Of a stretch of DNA of 64,000 bases, positions 1 through 8,155 are shown piece after piece (the first letter of the stretch is position 1; each line of letters starts with the position of its first letter). This DNA is from Nitrosovibrio sp. Nv17. Its GTDB lineage: Bacteria; Pseudomonadota; Gammaproteobacteria; Burkholderiales; Nitrosomonadaceae. The position numbers were made by a program, and so were the translations under genes. The stretch spans positions 62,001-126,000 of the forward strand of contig NZ_FPIQ01000007.1 of assembly GCF_900119085.1 (NCBI RefSeq). The letters are read 5' to 3'. Under the pieces are notes generated by a model. That model worked only from the letters and a program-made list of their open reading frames with translations. It was not told the DNA's origin and ran no database searches.

Positions 1-1553
1 GCAGCCGCAGTGCCTGTCTGATCCCCTTCGAGCATCGTCACCCAGCCCGGCCCCAAGTTTTCGGTCTTCGGCAGGATGTGTTCAACAGTGAATACGGGGC
101 GATCATTGGCGTCATGCGCCCACAGGTCGCGTTTGGTCTCGCGGGTTTGGTGTGTCTCTTCCAGCTTGCAAAGCATGAACCGCGTGGCGTCGTAATTCTC
201 TAGGTACACGTCGCCCTTGAGGCGCGACTCGCAAACATCCTGCGGGGCTGCCCGTGCCAGCAACCAATCACTGGCTTGCTGGATGAAGCCGTCCAGCGTC
301 GTGACCTCGCCACTGCGAATCCGCGTCAGCAAGTAGCCGACCAGTTCCATGAACATCGGGTCGAGTTCGCGGGTGGGCGGCATATCGGTGAGGTTGCGCC
401 AAAAGAACCACTTGGTGAGCAAAGTGGCCAGACGGCTCACTACATCACCCTCAGTCCATTTCTTGCTCTGCGCCACCTGGCTGGCCCACAGCAAGAATGC
501 GTAAGCCGGCGCGGCTCCCAGGCGCTGCAGGTCTTGCAAGGCCGCGGCGGTAGCGTCGCCCCATTCCGCGCGTGCAACCATGGGATTGAGCAGCGCCGAG
601 TAGGTCTTGCCCTTGGCCTGAAGCGCGCCGAACAGCCAGACCGGACGCTTGCGCAGCAGGGTGTCGTAGATGGAGATAAGGTTCGAGCGCGTGGCGCGTG
701 TGCAGCCTTTGACCTCGACCCGCTTGAGGTACTTGAACATGTTGTACAGCTGGCGCAGGAAGCGCTCCTGCACTGCTGGGTCGGGCAACAGGTCAATCAG
801 GTCTTTCCATTCGTCAAACGCCCGATCAATGCCATAGTCCGGGCGTTTATCCAACTCGGCTAGCAGGTTGTTCTTGATGATGTCGATGGCCGAGAGCGGG
901 ATGCCCCGGTTGTTGATCGTCTCGAAAAGCACAAAGGCATCCGAGTGGCTAGGCACCTCGATCTTGACCAGGATTGCCGCCTTCAGCTTATCCAGCAGCG
1001 CCAATGTTTGCTCGATACTCAGCGGCTGCAGGCGCTCGCGGAAATAGCTATACGCTTTGGCGATACGGCGGTTGCCGAAATAGCTCAGGCCCTTGGGCGC
1101 GGAGACTAGCTTCGGGAAGAGGTCACTCAGTACCTTCTGGAAGTCGGCCTTGTTCTGCGCCTGCTCGCTGGGCTCAAAACGCCACTGATTGGTCGACTTG
1201 ATAAAGAGCCGGTTCTTGAGGTTCACGATCTCGACATTGAAGTCGTCATCCGGGTCTGGATGGGCCTTCAGCCGGTCGTAGAGTGCGCAGAACAGCAGGC
1301 TGATGGTGGTGAAACGCTGCTGACCATCGATCAATTCCAAACGTCCTCCCGCCATCGAATCCTTCTGGTTGTTCACGCAGATGATTGAGCCTAGGAAATG
1401 TCCCTTGGGGGAATCTTCCAGATCATTGAACAGCGCCTCCCAGTCCCTCGGTTTCCACACGTACTCGCGCTGATACTTTGGGATAAAGAACCGCTGCGCA
1501 GCGTCCGGATTGAAGTAGTGGCTGACCGGGTAATCCTGAACACTGCTGATCAT
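1..1553 (-). CDS. DUF262/DUF1524 (GmrSD-like) nuclease, 3' end beyond window
   Basis: Partial gene running off the left edge; about 517 residues are readable without a stop or frameshift. The N-terminal half is a DUF262 domain (ParB/Srx-like NTPase fold): it starts FIPKYQREYVWK, carries the diagnostic IDGQQR motif near residue 80 and the FETINNRG block further on. The last visible residues contain FTVEHILPK, the start of the DUF1524 His-Me finger nuclease domain. This two-domain layout is that of GmrSD-type (type IV) restriction enzymes that cut modified phage DNA; the BREX-associated enzyme BrxU belongs to the same family. The ATG overlaps the pglX stop as ATGA, so it is translated with the BREX operon. 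Restriction of modified DNA would complement BREX, which acts on unmodified DNA; that role is inferred from family and position. Confidence 0.88.
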   Translation of the reverse strand, partial: MISSVQDYPVSHYFNPDAAQRFFIPKYQREYVWKPRDWEALFNDLEDSPKGHFLGSIICVNNQKDSMAGGRLELIDGQQRFTTISLLFCALYDRLKAHPDPDDDFNVEIVNLKNRLFIKSTNQWRFEPSEQAQNKADFQKVLSDLFPKLVSAPKGLSYFGNRRIAKAYSYFRERLQPLSIEQTLALLDKLKAAILVKIEVPSHSDAFVLFETINNRGIPLSAIDIIKNNLLAELDKRPDYGIDRAFDEWKDLIDLLPDPAVQERFLRQLYNMFKYLKRVEVKGCTRATRSNLISIYDTLLRKRPVWLFGALQAKGKTYSALLNPMVARAEWGDATAAALQDLQRLGAAPAYAFLLWASQVAQSKKWTEGDVVSRLATLLTKWFFWRNLTDMPPTRELDPMFMELVGYLLTRIRSGEVTTLDGFIQQASDWLLARAAPQDVCESRLKGDVYLENYDATRFMLCKLEETHQTRETKRDLWAHDANDRPVFTVEHILPKTENLGPGWVTMLEGDQTGTAA

Positions 1554-4500
1554 TCGTCGCCCCCAGCCTTCTTCTTACGTGCCTTTTTCGGAGCGGCCTC
1601 CGGCTCGATGTACAAATCCTCCAGGCCGTGCGCGATGGCGAGCGACTTGTCGGTGTTGCACTTCTCGCGCACGCGCTCGGGCCAGTAGTTCATGGCCAGG
1701 TGTGCCCAGTCGTAGTCGCCTTTTTGCAGCTTGGCCCAGGTGTCCTTAAGCACCTTCTGCCAGGGCTTGTGGCGGAACAGCGGCCACAGCGGCGCGGCGC
1801 TGATTTGCACGCCATCGTCGTGGTTGGGTTTATAGGTGGGCGTGAGCTTGAGTAGGGTGTCGCGCAGCTCGATCAGCTCCAGCTCAAAGGCTTGCAATGC
1901 CTCGAACTGTTTTTCGTCGTCGCGAGTGCGTGCCGAACCCTTGTTGCGCAACGCCGTCACATCAGCACCGACTTGTTTGAGCTTGGGTTCGACGAAGTCA
2001 TTGATCGCCGTGTACAGCGTCTGGCTACTGAGGCTGGGGTAATAGACCCACAGCGTATAACTGCCGGATGTCGTGCTCAGCGGCCAGTAAATAGGGGCCT
2101 TACGCTTGCTCTTTGTATATCGCCCGAAATGATCAGAGAAGAACTTGTTTTGGCCATTTACATATTGGCGTAACGAATCAGCACTCAATGCCTCAAGAAG
2201 TTCTTCTTCTATGGTATCGGAATGCTCTTTCCAGATGATCCTTATGGCTTCACGAATACGGGCGACCATGTCGTGACTGTTTCCCTCGTCATCAACCAGA
2301 ATCCCTAGATTGGCAATTTCCTGGGGATAATAAAAATGCGCACTCCAATCAAGAAGTGCCCCTGGAGGATGCGATGGCAAGGGAGCAAATAGTTCCTTGG
2401 GAGACAGCGCAGACTTTTCGCCTGTGGCAAATCGGATTTCCCACCTACCAAAAACGCATCCCACCAGATATGAAATTATTTGGGTGGCAATGTCATTCTG
2501 AGCCCCAGAAATTCCCCGACCCTCATCTTCTTCCTCGTTTTCACTTCCATCATCAGCCTCGTCTTCATCATTGCCATCAAGCGATTCCGCCAAGACTATT
2601 TTTTCTAGTTCCTTTGAGTCCACCTGGTAGGCTGAATCTACTAGCGCATCAATTTTTTCGAGTGAAGCCTGAATTGCTCGATTTGCTGAGTCACGGAGTG
2701 ACGACAACGATTCAGCCATCTCAGCTATCGATTTCTTTATGATGGGACTTACAAATAGTGCATCCCCTTCGGTGCGCTTGGAGAGCTCCATAATCTCGGA
2801 GATTGATCGCACTGCAGCATTATCAATATCTATAATCGTTTGCTTATCGAACTCTGCGAGCGGACAAGATTCGACAAGCCCAGTGTCATATTGCTTTGCA
2901 TTCGCCTGAAGGTTTATTAGTGCCCTGAAAAGACGGGCATTCATTAATCCAACAACGAAGGAAGGAGAGTGCTCCTCCAGTGGAAGGATAGCTGGCCCTT
3001 TCTCTCCAATTACGAAATCTGCCGGGAGAACGCGAACCCCGAAGTCCTTACACCTTCGTGAGTACGTTCCACCCGGCTTGTAGTAATGCACTGAAGCTTG
3101 CCTTGCTTGTGCGACTTGTCCGTTTACCTGTCGATTAACTTCGCAGACCTGTGAACCGTCTTTCTCCCAATTGAGCAGAAGGGGGAGATCCGAATAGAAG
3201 ACTGCATAGGAGCCGCCTTTAGATAACGAAACCCACTGCTTTCCTCTGCCAATTTTTTCAGGTGCGACTTCATGGCGAAGGCGAAGAAATCGAAAGTCAC
3301 TGAAAGATTTCATACCTTGCTTGGCGAGAAGAACCTGATCTCCCATGCGAGTTGGTTTTGAGAAAAGGCGAAGCGCTGAAGCCGGCAGGTTATAAAGGAT
3401 TTTTGATCGCGGAATGGTGCTATAAACCGCTCTGTCCACAACATAGCAGTGCGGAGAATTAGCGATATCGGAGGTGGCAACAGCTAAGTCGGCGGATTTG
3501 TCATCGTAAGATTTCCTATCGATCACGGCGAAGGCACTAGCTGGCCCCACTTGAGTGCAATTCAATGTATAGGCTGCAGACTGAACTGTCGCATCATCCA
3601 TCACAGGCCAGCCCAAGTCCAAAAGGCATTCAATTCTGGGCAGCACCCAGTTTGAGCGAAGACGTTCGAGTTTCTTGGTAATCAAGAGGGAGCGAGACGA
3701 AATAGCACCAACCCAGCCATTGCAGAGAGAAACAGCCCTAGAAACAAAACATGCATACAAGTCGACGTAGGCATCGGGATATGCCTTCTTCAACTGTTCA
3801 AAGTGGTCTCTGTTAGCCAAACCGAATGGGGGGTTCATTACAACCACATCGAACACTTCACGGCACAGATCAATAAGCCGCAGCCCTTGCAGCGCGTCCT
3901 GTGCAAACAGGCGTCCTTGATAAGTCGACCTCGCAGCCTGGGCAAATTCAGTGAGCGCTTCACGCAGACGTGCCTCTGCTTGCTGCCAGCTCTCCTGCTC
4001 CTGCTCAGCAAACAGACCAGTGCCTTTGCCCACATAAACCTGACGAATCAAGTTAGGTAACTCGCGTTCGACCTGGAGCAGCACGCCTAACTCCGGCAGG
4101 CCTTTGAGCATTTGCAGGGTCTTCTCAAACAACTCGGCGTCACGCTCGTCGAGATTGGCAGCAAACTGCTGGCGCAACTCTCGCTCAGCCGGTGGAGCAA
4201 TGGCGGCGACAACATGGCCGCGCCCAATCAGTGGGCGGTCTTTGACCTTGACTCCCGCATCGTGCCAGGCACGTTGCGCCCGCAGCCACAGCGCCAGCGA
4301 GGCGATCTGAGCGGCGCGCGGGTCGATGTCCACGCCGTAGATGTTGTGCTCGATGACCAGGCGCGGCACATCGCGTAGGAACGCTGCCTCGTCCTCGTAG
4401 GTCTGGCTCAGTGGCTTGAGCACTGCCTGGGGCTGGGTCGAAACATCGAGCGAGCCCGGGCCGTGCTGTTGTTCCCAGGCCCATGCCTCACGGTATATCT

Positions 4501-5428
4501 CGGCGAACAGATCGAAGGCATACAGACCAAAGTGCATGGAGCCGCAGGCCGGGTCCAGCAACTTGAGGGTGCGCGGGTCACGCAGCTTGGTGGCGGCTTG
4601 GGGCGTTTCGTCTGGCTTGACCAGCAGGTACTGGCAGCGGTCACGCAAACCCGTTTGTCCGCCGGTCGCGTTGAACCAGAGACGCCCGAGGGTGTTGTCC
4701 ACCAGAAACTCGACCACGTAGCGCGGCGTGAAGAACTGGTTGCGCACCGCCAGCTCGCGGCTGTTGCGCGGCGCCTGGCTGGCATCGCGCATGGCCTTGC
4801 GCTCTTCCTTGGAGTTGAAGTACTGGTAGATCCAGCCAATGGTTTCGTCCTCGCTCCACAGCGGGGCGATGTCGGCATCGTTGATCAGGTTCAGCACTTG
4901 CAGCAGCGCCGCCTCGCGCGGGAACAGGCGGCTCTGCGGTGAGTAGCGGTCGAACAGGCCTGGCAGGTCTTGGGCGAGTTCATCAAACACGCTGAACAGG
5001 TACACGCGGTAGGCATCGCCGGTTTCGCCCAGGCCGGTGCCGGCCAGGCGTGCGTAAAGCTGAAAGCCCTTGGCCTGGAAACCGTTGCCGACTGATTCGA
5101 CCAACAGACCCCGCGCCTCCGCCATGCGCAAGGCCGCCAAGCGGTTGAGCACCGTGAAGGCCTGCTCGCGCACGATGCGATCCAGCCCCTGCGTGGCGCT
5201 CATGTCGCCACTGGCGGTGTAGTGCGCCAGAGTGTCGCGGAGGATGCGGGCGGTTTCACGCTGGGCGTCGTTGATGTGGCGCAAGCTGGCCAGGTCAGCC
5301 ACGGTGCCCGCGTTCGGGTCCATGCCGTAATCGTTCTGGAGCTGGCGGGTGAATTCCTCTTCCAGCACCCGGCGCGCATCGTTGACGAAGCGCTGCAGGC
5401 GGTTTCTTGTTGTTTGGTCGAAAGCCAT
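1550..5428 (-). CDS. pglX: PglX, BREX adenine-specific DNA methyltransferase (type 6-like locus)
   Basis: A 1292-residue protein of the PglX/BrxX family, which methylates an adenine in a short non-palindromic motif and so marks self DNA for BREX. SAM-binding motif I is LLDPACGSMHFG near residues 290-301 and catalytic motif IV is NPPFG near 532-536. The N-terminal ~270 residues are the helical lead-in typical of the family, including QFFTPRYVVEFLV. A very acidic linker (runs of D and E) lies around residues 948-974 and the C-terminus is Lys-rich. I chose the ATG at 5428, ten bases after the helicase stop, because an in-frame ATG at 5491 would overlap the helicase by 53 bases. The DNA for roughly residues 510-1120 is clearly more AT-rich than both ends, which suggests an exchanged target-recognition region. 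Confidence 0.93.
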   Translation of the reverse strand: MAFDQTTRNRLQRFVNDARRVLEEEFTRQLQNDYGMDPNAGTVADLASLRHINDAQRETARILRDTLAHYTASGDMSATQGLDRIVREQAFTVLNRLAALRMAEARGLLVESVGNGFQAKGFQLYARLAGTGLGETGDAYRVYLFSVFDELAQDLPGLFDRYSPQSRLFPREAALLQVLNLINDADIAPLWSEDETIGWIYQYFNSKEERKAMRDASQAPRNSRELAVRNQFFTPRYVVEFLVDNTLGRLWFNATGGQTGLRDRCQYLLVKPDETPQAATKLRDPRTLKLLDPACGSMHFGLYAFDLFAEIYREAWAWEQQHGPGSLDVSTQPQAVLKPLSQTYEDEAAFLRDVPRLVIEHNIYGVDIDPRAAQIASLALWLRAQRAWHDAGVKVKDRPLIGRGHVVAAIAPPAERELRQQFAANLDERDAELFEKTLQMLKGLPELGVLLQVERELPNLIRQVYVGKGTGLFAEQEQESWQQAEARLREALTEFAQAARSTYQGRLFAQDALQGLRLIDLCREVFDVVVMNPPFGLANRDHFEQLKKAYPDAYVDLYACFVSRAVSLCNGWVGAISSRSLLITKKLERLRSNWVLPRIECLLDLGWPVMDDATVQSAAYTLNCTQVGPASAFAVIDRKSYDDKSADLAVATSDIANSPHCYVVDRAVYSTIPRSKILYNLPASALRLFSKPTRMGDQVLLAKQGMKSFSDFRFLRLRHEVAPEKIGRGKQWVSLSKGGSYAVFYSDLPLLLNWEKDGSQVCEVNRQVNGQVAQARQASVHYYKPGGTYSRRCKDFGVRVLPADFVIGEKGPAILPLEEHSPSFVVGLMNARLFRALINLQANAKQYDTGLVESCPLAEFDKQTIIDIDNAAVRSISEIMELSKRTEGDALFVSPIIKKSIAEMAESLSSLRDSANRAIQASLEKIDALVDSAYQVDSKELEKIVLAESLDGNDEDEADDGSENEEEDEGRGISGAQNDIATQIISYLVGCVFGRWEIRFATGEKSALSPKELFAPLPSHPPGALLDWSAHFYYPQEIANLGILVDDEGNSHDMVARIREAIRIIWKEHSDTIEEELLEALSADSLRQYVNGQNKFFSDHFGRYTKSKRKAPIYWPLSTTSGSYTLWVYYPSLSSQTLYTAINDFVEPKLKQVGADVTALRNKGSARTRDDEKQFEALQAFELELIELRDTLLKLTPTYKPNHDDGVQISAAPLWPLFRHKPWQKVLKDTWAKLQKGDYDWAHLAMNYWPERVREKCNTDKSLAIAHGLEDLYIEPEAAPKKARKKKAGGDE

Positions 5429-5438
5429 CAATCGATTC

Positions 5439-8153
5439 CTATTGTTCTGTGCCTGCTTGCTGTGAACCGGGCGCTTGCCAATCCTGGCCAAAGTGAGCGC
5501 GCAGGCTCTCGATGGCGGGCGGCAAAGCGCCGTCGCAGGTCACCCCCAGGTAAGTGGCAGCGCGTGTGGTACCCACGTACAGGTATTTGTCGAAAAGCGC
5601 TGGATGCAGTGCGGCGAGCTGGTCGATGCCAACGAAGAACACCGCTTCAAATTCCAGGCCCTTGATGTGCTGGATGTCGAACACGCGCACATTGCTTTCC
5701 TGGCCCACCGTTCGCCCATCCGATGCGATCACCGGTATGTTGTGCTCGGCCAAGGCGGCATTCAGCGCTTCTGCCACTGCGGGAACGTCGTCTTGGGAAT
5801 TTACAAAGATTGCGATGGACGGCAGTTGGCCGACGAAACGCTCGATCTCTCGGATGCGATCTGCCAGCCAACTGACCACGATTGCTGTGTCTGCGGCGTG
5901 CTCCAGGAGCGCGGGCGCGACGCCGCCACTGTCCACATGGGCGGGCAAGCTGGCATTCTGCTCGGTGCCGCCGACGGCGCGGATCATGGCGCGAGCGAGA
6001 TCGTTCAGTTGCTTGCTCTGCCGGTAGGATACGGTGATCTCTTTGATGTCGAAGTCGGCAAAGACCCACTTCATTTCGTCAGCAGATCGCGTGCCCCAAG
6101 TGGTCAGGCGTTGGTTGAAGTCGCCGCAGGCAAAGAACGAGCGCAGCCGTGAATGCGCCAGGGCAGCCATGCAGGCAAGCTGGATAGGTGAAAAGTCGGT
6201 CGCTTCATCCACCAAGACCTGGTTGCGGTAGTGCCCCAGGATGGGCTGGAGTGCCGACCAAGCGGGGCTGTCGATATCCCGCAGGACGTTAGGCCGGCTG
6301 ATCAGGTCGCCTGCGGCGCGCAGGATGGCGAGCAGCACAATGTCCAGTTCGAGCGGATGGATATCGCGGGCTTCGAAGCCTTCGTTGCGATACCAGTTCT
6401 CGGCTTGCTGGCGATCGCGCCGGAACGCGCGGTAGCGTTTCGGAATGCCGTCGAGATAGCGCTTGACCGGATTCACGAATCGGCGTGCGCTACTCTGCAC
6501 CAGCAGACTCGCACCCACACCGCCACGGTCGGTTTCCGTCAGGCCGCGATCGGCCAGCCACTCGATGATCTTGCCGTTGCGCGACGTCTTGCTGACCGTT
6601 CGCTTCGAGGCTGCGGCCCGCGCTTGGGCACGCACGGCTTGCATGTAAGCATTGAGAGCCGCGGCACGACCGGTGCGCGGTGTGGTGCTGTCTTCCTCCT
6701 CGTCGGCATCGAGGTCGTCTTGCTCATCGGCGTCGGTGGTCTGGACTTGTTGTAGGCCGTCGATAAAGCGTGCCAACTCATCCAGAAATGCCCGGTTGCG
6801 GTTGAGTTGAAGGTTGAGCGCGGCTTTGATCTTGCCGTCTGAAGCTTCCTTCAGGCTGTTGACGAGCGCCTGTACTTTGGGAATTTCGGCTGCCAGCGAT
6901 CCGAAGGTGGACGCCGACGCGCCATCACTGGCTTGCGTCAGGATACCGTGCAGCCGCTCACCCAGACTCTGGACTTCTGGCACCTTGGCCTCGCGGAGCA
7001 TGCTGGCCGCTTCATGCAGCTCTTGCACATAGGCGTTGCGCTGCCAAGTATTGAATTCGTCGAACCACTGAATCGGGCGCTCCAGCGCCTCCTCACTCAG
7101 ACTCGGCAGGCCGTCTTTCAGGACAAAGCTGCCGCCACCCGATGCGGTTCTGAGAACGCCGAAAGCGTTTCTGCCCAGTTCGCGCCGATAGTCCTGCCAG
7201 GTTTTGATGCGCTGATCGGACGCTGGAACGTCTTCACGAGCGAAAGCCTCCTTGAGGTACTGCTTGAGCAACTCGGTGGGCGTGAACATCAGCCAACTGT
7301 TGGCATGGACGGTGCCCTGGTTGGTAGCCACCATCTCGACCAAGCGCTGCTCACCTTCTTCCAGAAAGGCGGTGTCTAGCTTCTGGCCCAGGCGACGGAT
7401 TAGGGTCGTCGTCTTACCTGTGCCAGGTGGGCCAAGAATCAGCAAGCGCTTGTCGAGTGGAAGGCGGAAAATCTCATCCTGGTATTGATCCAGAACGGGC
7501 TGGTCGCGCAGCCCCATCTTGGTGATGACACTGCGACGCACGCCGTCAATGATGTTGGCCTTGACGGTTTCTTCATCCAGCAGTTGGCCCAAAAGGTCTT
7601 CAGTGACCTCTTCTCCAACAACTTCAGTCAACAGCGCCCGCAGCGACTCGATGGTGAGTGGGCCAAAGTGTTCGGCTTCCACTACGGTGCTGCGCGAATC
7701 CCAGCCGCTAGCCAGTGCTGAGGGTCGGAGTTGGGCGCGCTCTAGAACTTCGACGATATCGCCATTCGGCAGGGTGAACTCGGCACCCACTGACAGTGAA
7801 GCCAGGCGACCGACTGGCGCGCGATAGCTGGCCAGGTTGGGAAAGCCTGTTATCGGCGTAGTGCGGCAGATGTAGTACGTGCGCTCTTCACCTTCCTCGT
7901 CCGCGACGACAACACGAGCAATCGCTGGCTCCCTTTCCAGCACGGCATAACTGTCTCGGTTGGCCTGGTTAATTTGGTCGAGGCGCTGCGGGGTGGTGGA
8001 CGTCATGGTGTTGATGCTCGCCATGACATCGAAGTCGAGGGCTCGCCCATCGTGCAGCTTGCTTTTTGCAGCAGCAGCGATTCTGCCAAGCTGGGTCAGT
8101 GCTTCCTCTGCAAGGTGTTCGATGTGTTGCCTGGACTCTTTGGACACTTCCAT
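5439..8153 (-). CDS. UvrD-like superfamily 1 helicase in the BREX operon
   Basis: A 904-residue SF1 helicase. The first ~230 residues match no domain I recognise. Walker A is LGPPGTGKTTT (about 240-250); Walker B is LVDEATDFSP; a YRQS motif follows, and the C-terminal motifs V/VI are seen in IKGLEFEAVFF and YVGTTRA. The core is interrupted by a long helical insert between Walker A and B with an acidic stretch (DEQDDLDADEEED). It begins two bases after the brxC stop and ends ten bases before pglX, so it belongs to the operon. Canonical BREX loci have helicases brxHI or brxHII at the far end rather than a UvrD-like gene between brxC and pglX, so this is an accessory or variant component. Its substrate is unknown; a role in processing or unwinding invading DNA is inference. 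Confidence 0.85.
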   Translation of the reverse strand: MEVSKESRQHIEHLAEEALTQLGRIAAAAKSKLHDGRALDFDVMASINTMTSTTPQRLDQINQANRDSYAVLEREPAIARVVVADEEGEERTYYICRTTPITGFPNLASYRAPVGRLASLSVGAEFTLPNGDIVEVLERAQLRPSALASGWDSRSTVVEAEHFGPLTIESLRALLTEVVGEEVTEDLLGQLLDEETVKANIIDGVRRSVITKMGLRDQPVLDQYQDEIFRLPLDKRLLILGPPGTGKTTTLIRRLGQKLDTAFLEEGEQRLVEMVATNQGTVHANSWLMFTPTELLKQYLKEAFAREDVPASDQRIKTWQDYRRELGRNAFGVLRTASGGGSFVLKDGLPSLSEEALERPIQWFDEFNTWQRNAYVQELHEAASMLREAKVPEVQSLGERLHGILTQASDGASASTFGSLAAEIPKVQALVNSLKEASDGKIKAALNLQLNRNRAFLDELARFIDGLQQVQTTDADEQDDLDADEEEDSTTPRTGRAAALNAYMQAVRAQARAAASKRTVSKTSRNGKIIEWLADRGLTETDRGGVGASLLVQSSARRFVNPVKRYLDGIPKRYRAFRRDRQQAENWYRNEGFEARDIHPLELDIVLLAILRAAGDLISRPNVLRDIDSPAWSALQPILGHYRNQVLVDEATDFSPIQLACMAALAHSRLRSFFACGDFNQRLTTWGTRSADEMKWVFADFDIKEITVSYRQSKQLNDLARAMIRAVGGTEQNASLPAHVDSGGVAPALLEHAADTAIVVSWLADRIREIERFVGQLPSIAIFVNSQDDVPAVAEALNAALAEHNIPVIASDGRTVGQESNVRVFDIQHIKGLEFEAVFFVGIDQLAALHPALFDKYLYVGTTRAATYLGVTCDGALPPAIESLRAHFGQDWQAPGSQQAGTEQ

Positions 8154-8155
8154 CG

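Noticed and set aside
5429-5491. Longer PglX start at 5491
   Set aside because: It would overlap the helicase gene by 53 bases and adds a stretch absent from typical PglX N-termini.
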